Shown here piece by piece: positions 1-6,731 of a stretch of DNA of 7,125 nt. Each line of letters opens with the position of its first letter. Within the stretch, counting starts at the first letter, position 1. Below the pieces are notes generated by a model. That model worked only from the letters and a program-made list of their open reading frames with translations, ran no database searches and was not told the DNA's origin. The position numbers and the translations under genes are program-made. The DNA comes from Tannerella sp. (lineage in GTDB: Bacteria; Bacteroidota; Bacteroidia; Bacteroidales; Tannerellaceae). The stretch lies in assembly GCA_031259505.1 (NCBI GenBank), contig JAIRLL010000142.1, forward strand, positions 1-7,125. Direction: 5' to 3'.

Positions 1-1
1 T

Positions 2-142
2 GCAGACTTAACAGAAGAAAACATTGAAGACGGTAGAACGCTTTTATATGTTGGTGTGAGCCGAGCAAAAGCAGCTTTGGTAATTTTACACAATTGGAAA
101 CCGTCTATGTTTATTCAAATTTTAAAAGCAGTAAACAGTTAA
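2..142 (+). CDS. UvrD/Rep-like superfamily 1 DNA helicase, C-terminal end (5' part outside window)
   Basis: This frame is open from the window edge and encodes 46 residues before a TAA stop at 140-142. About 14 residues in lies LLYVGVSRAK, which matches helicase motif VI of the UvrD/Rep/PcrA superfamily (typically YVGITRAK or YVAVTRAR), including the arginine that contacts the ATP gamma-phosphate in that family. The acidic, glutamate-rich run just before it (EENIEDGR) is also usual there. About 25 residues follow the motif, so the protein ends soon after the 2A core domain rather than carrying a long C-terminal extension. In this family the protein would be an ATP-dependent 3'-5' translocase or helicase acting on DNA; which subgroup (repair helicase, UvrD_C_2-type or RecB-like) cannot be decided from the tail. 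It is codirectional with the tetR gene downstream but separated by about 100 bp containing a promoter, so it is probably a separate unit. Confidence 0.7.
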   Translation, partial: ADLTEENIEDGRTLLYVGVSRAKAALVILHNWKPSMFIQILKAVNS

Positions 143-191
143 GATTTCAATGATGATTTACTATAGATATAGAATAATTTTTCAAAAAAAT

Positions 192-221
192 TTTGCGAAT
201 AAAAAACTTGTTGTACCTTTG
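192..221 (+). promoter_or_regulatory. Bacteroidota-type promoter for the tetR gene
   Basis: TACCTTTG at 214-221 is an exact match to the TAnnTTTG -7 element used by the Bacteroidota primary sigma factor. A TTTG at 192-195 lies 18 bp upstream, close to the usual spacing of about 19 bp for the -33 element. Transcription would start near 226-230, giving a leader of under 20 nt before the ATG at 245. The inferred start falls inside the palindrome at 223-238, which fits autorepression. Confidence 0.7.
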
Positions 222-222
222 C

Positions 223-238
223 GGAGTATTTACTCTGT
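223..238 (+). promoter_or_regulatory. Putative TetR operator, site 1 (autoregulatory)
   Basis: GGAGTATTTACTCTGT contains the dyad GAGTA-TT-TACTC (224-235). It matches the two sites before the efflux operon at 12 of 16 positions. Two of the four differences are the symmetric pair T227/A232 in place of C/G, so both half-sites changed together and the dyad is preserved. The site begins one base after the -7 element and covers the expected transcription start, an ideal place for a repressor. Assignment to the adjacent TetR protein is inference from position and symmetry. Confidence 0.65.
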
Positions 239-244
239 TTTTTT

Positions 245-838
245 ATGATGAAAGAGACAAAAGAACATATAGTCAAAACGGCCTTTCTGCTCTTTATGAA
301 AAAGAGTTATAAAGCGGTTACATTGAAGGAGATTATTCGCGAAACAGGCTTGTCCAACGGCGCCTTCTATCACTACTTTGAAAGCAAGGAACAACTTTTT
401 AAAGAAGTGATAAACAGTCATCTGTTCCACATGGTTCGTCACGTATATGAATCTCCTTCCAGCGATTCGCTTTGGAATTTTATCCAGAATACGCTGAATG
501 GGATGATGGATATATATAATGGAATGCATGATTACCTTTCTGAGGGAGGCGTTAATTTTCTGATGTTCATGTTTGAAGCGATTCGGCAATTTCCCGAGAT
601 GCAGGAAGAAATCAACAAGTTGCACAAGCTTGAGTTTGCATCGTGGATAGAAATCATCGAAGTCGCCAAGTTGAAAGGCGAAATCAGGTCGGAACTTCCG
701 ACCGAAGACATTGCCCGCATGTTCATCTACCTGCCCGACGGCGCTTATATGGACTATTGTATTCACGGAAACATAGTAAAATACAAGTTCGGAACCCGGA
801 AATTGTGGGAAGGATTATACAATATGCTGAAAATATGA
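245..838 (+). CDS. TetR/AcrR-family transcriptional repressor
   Basis: This 197-residue protein has the usual TetR size and organisation. The N-terminal DNA-binding domain covers about residues 5-52. Its helix-turn-helix (about 26-45, TLKEIIRETGLSNGAFYHYF) and the following SKEQLF are close to the family consensus. Residues 60-197 form the variable, mostly helical ligand-binding and dimerisation domain, rich in Met, Phe and Tyr (for example FLMFMFEAI near 105), which would suit a hydrophobic inducer. The start at 245 is chosen because it follows the promoter and leader directly; the ATG at 248 is an equally possible in-frame start. The gene lies 117 bp upstream of, and codirectional with, a complete RND efflux operon, and related palindromes occur before both units. 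The likely role is repression of the pump and of itself, relieved by a pump substrate. The family is certain; target and ligand are inferred. It resembles the arrangement of local TetR regulators such as AcrR or BmeR, but no orthology is claimed. Confidence 0.96.
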   Translation: MMKETKEHIVKTAFLLFMKKSYKAVTLKEIIRETGLSNGAFYHYFESKEQLFKEVINSHLFHMVRHVYESPSSDSLWNFIQNTLNGMMDIYNGMHDYLSEGGVNFLMFMFEAIRQFPEMQEEINKLHKLEFASWIEIIEVAKLKGEIRSELPTEDIARMFIYLPDGAYMDYCIHGNIVKYKFGTRKLWEGLYNMLKI

Positions 839-860
839 ATATATTTTTTTACCCGTAAGG

Positions 861-876
861 AGAGCGTTTGCTCTGT
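861..876 (+). promoter_or_regulatory. Putative TetR operator, site 2 (efflux operon)
   Basis: AGAGCGTTTGCTCTGT is an inverted repeat with perfect 5-bp arms (AGAGC at 861-865, GCTCT at 870-874) around GTTT. The same 16 bases recur exactly 36 bp downstream at 897-912, and a variant lies at the tetR start. Repetition at both regulated promoter regions identifies it as a specific protein site, most simply for the TetR dimer. It lies 22 bp after the tetR stop codon. Confidence 0.65.
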
Positions 877-886
877 TTTTTTTTTT
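861..886 (+). terminator. Possible weak intrinsic terminator of tetR overlapping operator site 2
   Basis: As RNA, the site 2 palindrome folds into a short hairpin (5-bp stem AGAGC/GCTCT, loop GUUU), followed after a single G by an 11-T tract at 876-886. This is the layout of a rho-independent terminator and lies just after the tetR stop at 836-838. The stem is short, so termination may be partial and tetR transcripts may read into the efflux genes. It may also be only an operator that happens to precede a T tract. Confidence 0.4.
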
Positions 887-894
887 GACCGGAT

Positions 895-912
895 ACAGAG
901 CGTTTGCTCTGT
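895..912 (+). promoter_or_regulatory. Putative TetR operator, site 3 (efflux operon, best dyad)
   Basis: ACAGAGCGTTTGCTCTGT is a perfect 7+7 bp inverted repeat (ACAGAGC / GCTCTGT) around GTTT, the most symmetric of the three sites. It is 43 bp upstream of the outer membrane factor start codon. No clear TAnnTTTG element occurs between 839 and 955, so the operon promoter is not identified. The two sites presumably flank or cover it, or the operon is partly transcribed from the tetR promoter. Confidence 0.7.
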
Positions 913-955
913 CCGAACACAGGAATCGAAAGTTAATTAAAATAATAAAAGTTTT

Positions 956-2311
956 ATGACAAAGAAAAAAGTAAAAGTATTAGCAACAAGCATGATGATT
1001 ACCCTTCTATGGGTAAGCGAAGTGCAAAGCCAGCAAGTATGGACGCTTCAACAGTGTGTCGAATTTGCCGTAAACAACGGTTATTCAGTACACAATGCCG
1101 AGTTGGACGTCCGGGAAACAGCGGCAAGGACAAAGGAAACACGCGCCGCTCTCCTGCCGCAGGCAGACGCTTCGGCGGCGCTGACGGATAACCTTGCGAT
1201 TCCGGTAGTGATGCTGCCGGGAGAAATCGTCGGGCAACCCGGTGAAATAATTCCGGCGGAGTTGGGCGTTCCATGGGAGGCGGATGTTTCCGTACAGTTG
1301 AGTCAGGTCATTTTCAATCCCGCGCTTTTTACCGGTATCAAGGCTGCCCGGAGCGCCGAAGAACTGTCGCGTCTGAAAAGCCAAATGACAGAAGAACAGT
1401 TGATTTACGATGTCGCGTCGGTGTATTACGATATGCTGGACAGCGAGCAGCAACTGAAAAGCATTTCCGGCAATCTCCGTTTGCAGGATTCGCTTTATAC
1501 AAAAACGGAATTGCGGGTGAAAGAAGACCTTACAAGGGAAATTGACTTGAATCGCATCCGGGTGAATATCGCTGACCTGAAAGTGAAACAGGAACATTTG
1601 AAAGTTGTCGCGGAACAGCAGAAAAGATATTTGCAACTGTTGGCAGGGATGCCGCCGGACGAAGATTTTTCTCCGGACAGCGCCGTCCTGTCGCAAATTG
1701 ATTTCCCCGAACAGGGATGGGGCGAAGAGAGCGTTCACTCTGAAATAACGGAGCTTGCTGTCCTGAAACAGCAAAAGGAGTTAAACCGTCTCGAATTGAA
1801 GACGACGCAGATGAAATATATGCCCACTCTCTCGCTGGTAGCCGCCGGAGCGTATCAGTTTCAATCCGAAAAACTGCACCTGAGCGATAAGGACGCCTGG
1901 TTCAGATCGTCCTATATCGGACTGCGATTGAGCATCCCGCTTTTCGACGGCACATCCAAACATCAGGCTGCAAACCAGATTAAATTGCAGGGCGCGAGGC
2001 TCAATAATGACATTGCACATACCGAAAAGTCCGCCATTATGGAACGGAAAAATGCCCGGTCGGAATTAATCGTCAGTTATAAGTCTGCAAAATCGCAGGA
2101 CGACAATCTCCGCCTTGCCGAAAAAGTGTACCGGCAAAGCCAAAGGCTGTATCAGGAAGGATTATATACGGTTACGGACTTGCTGCAAACCGAAAATGCG
2201 TTGCGGGAAGCGCAAATTTCACGTATTTCCGAAATTATCCGTTTGAAAAAAGCCGAATTAAATCTGATGAAAGCGGAAGGAAGACTTGAGGAATTAAAAA
2301 CTAAGAATTAA
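956..2311 (+). CDS. TolC-family outer membrane efflux protein (OMF of tripartite RND pump)
   Basis: This 451-residue protein forms the outer membrane exit duct of the pump. Residues 1-25 are a signal peptide: a KKK start, a hydrophobic stretch (about 8-20), then V-Q-S before Q26, where signal peptidase I would cut. There is no lipobox cysteine, so unlike OprM it is probably not a lipoprotein. The mature chain shows the two-fold repeat of the OEP family. Repeat one covers about 29-230 (TLQQCVEFAVNNG start, beta segment VSVQLSQVIFNP at 111-122, then long heptad-rich helices). Repeat two covers about 260-445, with beta segment IGLRLSIPLFDG at 321-332 and the family-typical YQEGLYTVTDLLQTENALREAQ region near 399-420. 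The size is normal for the family. The start at 956 gives a proper signal peptide; the leader is A/T-rich without a clear ribosome binding site, as is usual in Bacteroidota. It is first in the operon, 39 bp before the adaptor gene. Confidence 0.95.
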   Translation: MTKKKVKVLATSMMITLLWVSEVQSQQVWTLQQCVEFAVNNGYSVHNAELDVRETAARTKETRAALLPQADASAALTDNLAIPVVMLPGEIVGQPGEIIPAELGVPWEADVSVQLSQVIFNPALFTGIKAARSAEELSRLKSQMTEEQLIYDVASVYYDMLDSEQQLKSISGNLRLQDSLYTKTELRVKEDLTREIDLNRIRVNIADLKVKQEHLKVVAEQQKRYLQLLAGMPPDEDFSPDSAVLSQIDFPEQGWGEESVHSEITELAVLKQQKELNRLELKTTQMKYMPTLSLVAAGAYQFQSEKLHLSDKDAWFRSSYIGLRLSIPLFDGTSKHQAANQIKLQGARLNNDIAHTEKSAIMERKNARSELIVSYKSAKSQDDNLRLAEKVYRQSQRLYQEGLYTVTDLLQTENALREAQISRISEIIRLKKAELNLMKAEGRLEELKTKN

Positions 2312-2343
2312 GAATTAACAGTTAACATTTAACATTTAATATA
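2302..2343 (+). repeat. Heptad TAANNNT repeat at the OMF-adaptor junction
   Basis: Five consecutive 7-bp units read TAAGAAT, TAAGAAT, TAACAGT, TAACATT, TAACATT (2302-2336), followed by a decayed TAATATA. The stop codon of the outer membrane factor (2309-2311) is the TAA of the second unit. Because seven is not a multiple of three, successive TAAs fall in all three forward frames. Each unit ends in T before the next TAA, creating TTAA and so stops on the other strand too. The array fills most of the 39-bp gap before the adaptor start codon. Confidence 0.75.
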
Positions 2344-2350
2344 ACATTTT

Positions 2351-3424
2351 ATGATGATGAAATCAAATAAAATTTTTTCGATTTTAATAAGCGCACTGCT
2401 GGTAACGCTTATCGCAGTTGTGCTGGTAACGAACAAACAGAAAATCGACCGCAAGTCGCAAATCTCGCTGGAGATGAATGTCGTTATTCCGGTGAATGTA
2501 ACGCAAGCCCGGTGGACGGAAGTCAATCCGCCAATCGCGGCGACAGGCAGAATTGTTGCCGAAAAAAGCCTTACAATTGCTTCCAAATCGCAGGGAACAG
2601 TGGTGGAAAAGTACAGGAAAACAGGCGACAGGGTTACAAAAGGTACACCCATTGTCAAAATTGAAGACCGCCTGATACGTGAAGATTTGCGGGTTGCAGA
2701 ATCCAATCATGCAAAGGCAAAAAAGGACATGGAACGCTACGCATCGCTGCAAAAGGACGGCATCGTAACGAAAACCGAAACGGAAGCCGTCGAACTGACC
2801 CTGAAAAGCGCCGAACAGCGGGTGTTCGATTTGAAAGACAGGTTGCAGAACACGTTACTCGTCGCACCCGCTTCCGGCGTGCTGGAAAACGTGATGATCG
2901 AAGAAGGCAGCCTGGTTACTTCGGGAATGGCGATAGCCGAAACAGTCGATCCGTCGCGCCTGAAAATGGAAATTTTCGTTACGGAAAAGGAAGTAGTCCG
3001 CTTGAAACACGGACAGCAGGCGTCTGTCAAGTCCGACGTTTTTGCGGACAGGACATTTGAAGGAACGGTCAGCAGAATAAGCATTCAGGGCGACGAGGCG
3101 GTGAGTTACAAGGTCGAAATCGACATTCCTGTTTCGGAAGACTTGAAGCCCGGAATGTTTGCCGAAGTGGAAATCAAACCGGATTTAACCGCCGTCGAAA
3201 AGAAACGTCTGGTGATAGATCGCCGCTGCATTGTCGGTGGATTGAAAGAGCCGAAAGTTTACATTATTTCGGAAGATAAGGCGCATCTGCGTTCGATTGT
3301 CATCGGAAATGTAACCGACGACTGCGTGGAAGTCCTTAGCGGTCTGACCGAAAACGAAGTCGTCGTATTTGACGGACAAATCAATTTGACCGATAAATCA
3401 AATATAAAAGTAATGAACCTTTAA
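2351..3424 (+). CDS. RND efflux periplasmic adaptor subunit (HlyD/AcrA-type membrane fusion protein)
   Basis: This 357-residue protein links the RND pump to the outer membrane duct. An N-terminal hydrophobic segment (about 8-26) has no lipobox cysteine, so it is probably held by an uncleaved signal anchor rather than a lipid, unlike AcrA or MexA. The lipoyl-like (barrel-sandwich) domain is split: its first half is about 76-106 (QGTVVEKYRKTGDRVTKGTPIVKIED) and its second about 168-200 (LLVAPASGVLENVMIEEGSLV). Between them, about 107-166 form the charged antiparallel coiled-coil hairpin that meets the outer membrane factor. A beta-barrel domain follows (about 202-276, ending in the family motif LKPGMFAEVEI), then the membrane-proximal domain (about 282-357, with the typical GLTENEVVVFDG). 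The length is near normal. Three ATGs in a row (2351, 2354, 2357) make the exact start uncertain by two residues. It is 12 bp upstream of the RND gene and so surely cotranscribed with it. Confidence 0.95.
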   Translation: MMMKSNKIFSILISALLVTLIAVVLVTNKQKIDRKSQISLEMNVVIPVNVTQARWTEVNPPIAATGRIVAEKSLTIASKSQGTVVEKYRKTGDRVTKGTPIVKIEDRLIREDLRVAESNHAKAKKDMERYASLQKDGIVTKTETEAVELTLKSAEQRVFDLKDRLQNTLLVAPASGVLENVMIEEGSLVTSGMAIAETVDPSRLKMEIFVTEKEVVRLKHGQQASVKSDVFADRTFEGTVSRISIQGDEAVSYKVEIDIPVSEDLKPGMFAEVEIKPDLTAVEKKRLVIDRRCIVGGLKEPKVYIISEDKAHLRSIVIGNVTDDCVEVLSGLTENEVVVFDGQINLTDKSNIKVMNL

Positions 3425-3436
3425 CAACAGGGATTT

Positions 3437-6400
3437 ATGAATATTGTAAAATTATCCGTTCAACGACCCTCTATTGTCGTCGTAACATTTGCCGTACTGC
3501 TGTTTTTCGGCATATTTTCGTACCGGAACCTTAACAAGGAACTTTTCCCCGACATGTCATATCCTGTGATGACTGTATCTACCGCGTATCCGGGCGGCGG
3601 TCCGCAGGAAGTAGAAAGCGCCGTTACCAAACCTGTCGAAAACGCGCTTGCCTCGCTCGAAGGAATCAAGCAGATAGCGAGTATTTCGATGGAAAGTTAT
3701 TCTGCCGTTATGGTTGAATTTCACATGGGAACCGATATCGACCAAACGTTGCAGGAAGCGCAGCGGAAAGTCAGCGTCATCAGGCAAACCTTGCCGGTGG
3801 GAGTGAAAGAGTCGGCGTTTACCAAAATGAATATAAGCGAATTGCCGGTGTTGAATATCGGCGCAACGAGCGATATGCCACCGGACGATTTCTACGACTT
3901 CCTCAAAAACGAAGTGCAACCCAGGATAGAACAGATTACCGGCGTAGCCAACATTCAGTTAGTTGGAGGAAGCGAGCGCGAGATACAGGTAAACCTCGAC
4001 GAAAAACGGATGAAAGCCTGCGGTCTGTCCATTCTGGAAGTAAGCAGCGCGGTGATCAACTCGAATCTTGATTTTCCTGCCGGAAAGGTAAAGGACGAAC
4101 AGCGGCAGGTCATGCTCCGCCTGTCCGGAAAATACGTTTCGACGGACGACGTGGCGAACGTGGCGCTGAAAGTAACCGCCGACGGCTCGATGATACGTCT
4201 GAAAGACATTGCGGACGTTACCGATTCGCCGAAGGAGACAAGCACTGTCAACCGCGTGGACGGTCGCACGTCTGTCGGCATGTTGATACAGCGCCAGCCC
4301 GACGCCAATACGGTAGAGGTCTGCCGGCGGGTCGAAAATATTCTGGACGAAATGAAAGCCGCAAACCGCGACCGTGCGCTGGATTTTGTCATTGCGCTGA
4401 ACGAATCGGAATTTACGGTCGAAGCCGCCGACTCCGTTGTGCAGGACTTGCTGCTTGCCGTACTTCTGGTCGCCCTCGCCATGCTGTTTTTCCTGCACAG
4501 CATCCGCAATTCGCTGATTGTACTCGTTTCCATACCCTCCTCGCTGGTGGCAACCTTTATCGTGATGTACCTTATGGGATTCACGCTTAACCTGATGACG
4601 CTGCTCGGGCTGTCGCTCGTTGTCGGTATTCTGGTGGACGACGCTATTGTGGTCGTCGAAAATATCCACCGTCATCTCGAAACGGGTAAAAACCGCGTCG
4701 AAGCAACGTTCAACGGGATGAAGGAAATCGGCGCAACCGTCGTTTCCATAACGCTTGTGCTGGTTGTCGTATTTCTTCCCGTAACTTTTACGCAGTCCGT
4801 CGTTTCGGATCTGTTCCGGCAGTTTTGCATCACGGCGGCGGCGGCGACACTGTTCAGCCTGCTGGCGTCGTTCATGCTTGTACCCTGCCTTTCTTCGCGC
4901 CTGTCAAAACTCGAAACGCTCAATCCCGACCGGTGGTGGGGAAAAACGGTCGGCGGCTTCGAACGCGGGATGAACAGTCTTGCTGCGGGCATGGCATCGC
5001 TGCTGCAATGGTCGTTCGGTCACAAACTTGTTGTATTCGGGATAACAATTGCGCTGTTTGCCGCTTCCCTGTCGCTTTTTTCATTCGGGCTGATAGGAAA
5101 CGAACTGATGAGCATCGGCGACCGCGGCGAATTTTTTATCGAAATCGAACTGCCGAAAAATGCGACTGTCGAGCAGACCAACCGTGCGGCTTACCGCGCT
5201 GAAAGCATCCTGCGCAGCAGTCCGTTAGTTACGTCGGTATTCACGACGGTCGGCACATCCGATTTGGGACAGCCGCAGGCGAATCTGGCGGATATATTCG
5301 TAAAAATGGTACCATACGACCGGCGCACGACGACGGCTCCCGAATTTTCCCGCGAAATGAAACAGGCGCTGCAAAACGCCATTGTCGGCGCCAGGATACG
5401 CACTGCCGTCAGCAGTATTTTAGGAGGGAAAGACGCCGCGCCCATCGAAATATACGTCATCGGCAACAGTCTTGATTCGCTGATTGCTGTTTCCGGCAAA
5501 ATCCTCGCCGGCATGTCGGCTATCCCCGGCGTGATTGACGCGAGGAGTTCCGTTGAAGCAGGGAATCCCGAAATCCTCATCCTGCCCGACCGTGCAAAAA
5601 TGGCGCTGCTGGGCGTGTCGTTCGACATGCTCGGAGCGGCTTTGAGCAACGCTTACAGCGGTAACCGTGACGCTAAATTCAAAAAAGGAAATAACGAATG
5701 GGACATTAACATCCGCCTTGCGAGTTTCGACCGCCGAAACATGGACGACGTGAAAAACTTCGCCCTGCAAAACGTGCGCGGCGAAATGATACGCTTACAG
5801 CAGTTTGCCGAAATCACCGAAAGCGAAGGCGCTACGCGGCTCGACCGACATAACCGCATGTCGTCCGTCACGCTGAGTTGTCAGATAACCGGACGTCCGG
5901 TGGGAACGGTCGGCGACGAAATCAAGACGATGCTCTCGACATTTCGCCTGCCCGCAGAAACGAGCATCGAATATGGCGCCGAACTTGCCGTACAGGACGA
6001 CGCTTTCGGAACACTCGGATTTGCGCTGCTGGTTTCCATACTGCTGGTTTATCTGATAATGGTTGTGCTGTACGACAGTTATGTCCGTCCGTTCGTCGTG
6101 CTGTTTTCCATTCCGCTGGCGCTGATAGGCGCGCTGTTTGCTCTGGCACTTTCCATGCAGGCGCTGAGCTTGTTCACGATGCTTGGATTGATTATGCTGG
6201 TGGGATTAGTCGCAAAAAACGCCATTATCGTGGTCGATTTCGCCGGACAACTGCAACAGGAGGGCATGGAGGTGAAAAAAGCCCTGACGGAGGCTGTCCG
6301 TAAACGCTTCCGCCCAATTATTATGACTCTGCTCTCGACCGTCGCCGGAATGTTGCCCATTGCTCTGGCGCAGGGTCCGGGCGCCGAATGGAAAAACGGT

Positions 6401-6535
6401 CTGGCGTGGACGCTTATCGGCGGCTTGACAAGCTCGATGATATTGACGCTGACAGTCGTGCCGCTGGTGTATTATCTGACGGATAAGGCGATGATGAAAT
6501 TTGGATTCAATAAGAAGAAAAATATCGAGATTTAA
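3437..6535 (+). CDS. HAE-1-type RND multidrug efflux transporter (AcrB/MexB-like inner membrane pump)
   Basis: This 1032-residue protein is full length for the family (AcrB is about 1050). It opens with the standard N terminus (NIVKLSVQRPSIVVVTFAVLLF, TM1 about 12-28) and the porter-domain motif AYPGGGPQEVE. TM2-6 lie about 333-485, TM7 about 532-552, a second large periplasmic loop follows, and TM8-12 lie about 858-1018, giving the usual duplicated six-helix plan. The proton-relay residues are present: D401 and D402 in GILVDDAIVVVEN (TM4), K927 in GLVAKNAIIVVDF (TM10), and R957 and T964 in RFRPIIMT (TM11), matching AcrB D407, D408, K940, R971 and T978. It is therefore expected to be an active proton/substrate antiporter, trimeric in the inner membrane. 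The acidic pair in TM4 fits multidrug (HAE) rather than heavy-metal (HME) pumps, but the substrate is unknown. It is the last gene of the operon; long minus-strand open frames inside it reflect codon bias only. Confidence 0.97.
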   Translation: MNIVKLSVQRPSIVVVTFAVLLFFGIFSYRNLNKELFPDMSYPVMTVSTAYPGGGPQEVESAVTKPVENALASLEGIKQIASISMESYSAVMVEFHMGTDIDQTLQEAQRKVSVIRQTLPVGVKESAFTKMNISELPVLNIGATSDMPPDDFYDFLKNEVQPRIEQITGVANIQLVGGSEREIQVNLDEKRMKACGLSILEVSSAVINSNLDFPAGKVKDEQRQVMLRLSGKYVSTDDVANVALKVTADGSMIRLKDIADVTDSPKETSTVNRVDGRTSVGMLIQRQPDANTVEVCRRVENILDEMKAANRDRALDFVIALNESEFTVEAADSVVQDLLLAVLLVALAMLFFLHSIRNSLIVLVSIPSSLVATFIVMYLMGFTLNLMTLLGLSLVVGILVDDAIVVVENIHRHLETGKNRVEATFNGMKEIGATVVSITLVLVVVFLPVTFTQSVVSDLFRQFCITAAAATLFSLLASFMLVPCLSSRLSKLETLNPDRWWGKTVGGFERGMNSLAAGMASLLQWSFGHKLVVFGITIALFAASLSLFSFGLIGNELMSIGDRGEFFIEIELPKNATVEQTNRAAYRAESILRSSPLVTSVFTTVGTSDLGQPQANLADIFVKMVPYDRRTTTAPEFSREMKQALQNAIVGARIRTAVSSILGGKDAAPIEIYVIGNSLDSLIAVSGKILAGMSAIPGVIDARSSVEAGNPEILILPDRAKMALLGVSFDMLGAALSNAYSGNRDAKFKKGNNEWDINIRLASFDRRNMDDVKNFALQNVRGEMIRLQQFAEITESEGATRLDRHNRMSSVTLSCQITGRPVGTVGDEIKTMLSTFRLPAETSIEYGAELAVQDDAFGTLGFALLVSILLVYLIMVVLYDSYVRPFVVLFSIPLALIGALFALALSMQALSLFTMLGLIMLVGLVAKNAIIVVDFAGQLQQEGMEVKKALTEAVRKRFRPIIMTLLSTVAGMLPIALAQGPGAEWKNGLAWTLIGGLTSSMILTLTVVPLVYYLTDKAMMKFGFNKKKNIEI

Positions 6536-6576
6536 TTTAAAACAGGCTGTTTCCCGTCAACGCCCCCTGTAAATAA

Positions 6577-6629
6577 TTGAAGGGTTTCCTTTTATCAAGA
6601 AAACCCTTCAAACATGTTTGGTTTTTTTT
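6577..6629 (+). terminator. Intrinsic terminator-like hairpin after the efflux operon
   Basis: TTGAAGGGTTT (6577-6587) and AAACCCTTCAA (6601-6611) are perfect 11-bp complements. After one mismatch, three further inner pairs shorten the loop to about five bases. An eight-T tract lies at 6622-6629, 10 nt past the stem, further than in a classic terminator. The element begins 42 bp after the RND stop codon. Being symmetric, it could also end a transcript arriving from the minus strand, whose open fragment stops inside the 3' arm. Confidence 0.6.
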
Positions 6630-6691
6630 AGCAAATCGTAGCAATCCAGCATAGCCTCCATTTCCGACCAGTTCAGCGGGAGGCAGGGATT
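6608..6691 (-). pseudogene. Possible gene-end remnant or repeat fragment, minus strand
   Basis: On the minus strand a 27-residue open frame follows a TAA (6692-6694) and ends in TGA (6608-6610). It reads NPCLPLNWSEMEAMLDCYDLL then KKTKHV; an internal ATG at 6661-6659 could start a 17-residue peptide. Its composition is protein-like rather than low complexity, and its stop codon sits at the base of the hairpin at 6577-6611, as a real gene end would. I do not recognise a family. It could be the eroded 3' end of a gene or mobile element inserted after the operon, a copy of a dispersed intergenic repeat, or chance. A 60-codon open frame overlaps it on the same strand in another phase (6537-6719); I see no reason to prefer it. 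Confidence 0.25.
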
Positions 6692-6731
6692 TTAAATCGA
6701 CATAGTCAAATGCACCCATTTTTATCGGCTG

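Noticed and set aside
176..192. AT-only inverted repeat (AATTTTT / AAAAATT) after the helicase end, considered as its terminator.
   Set aside because: It has no GC pairs and almost no loop, and it abuts the tetR -33 element; it is better explained as AT-rich promoter DNA.
230..766. 178-codon minus-strand open frame opposite tetR.
   Set aside because: It is wholly antisense to a clear TetR gene, has no recognisable domain, and would start inside a repressor operator and leader region.
885..890. TTGACC, resembling a sigma-70 -35 box of the E. coli type, before the efflux operon.
   Set aside because: No matching -10 box lies 16-18 bp downstream, and the organism appears to use the Bacteroidota -33/-7 promoter type.
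1728..1743. AGAGCGTTCACTCTGA inside the outer membrane factor gene, 13 of 16 matches to the operator sequence.
   Set aside because: It lies deep in coding sequence, its inner dyad pair (C1732/A1737) is broken, leaving only 4-bp arms, and the bases are explained by the codons. A chance resemblance is likelier than a regulatory site.
1085..1774. 229-codon minus-strand open frame opposite the outer membrane factor gene.
   Set aside because: It is a mirror of a conserved TolC-family coding sequence; its composition (Arg, His, Gln and Phe rich) is typical of antisense translation.
3955..4675. Long minus-strand open frames (209 and 238 codons) inside the RND gene.
   Set aside because: They are antisense to a full-length conserved transporter, show no recognisable domain, and are expected from GC-biased third codon positions.
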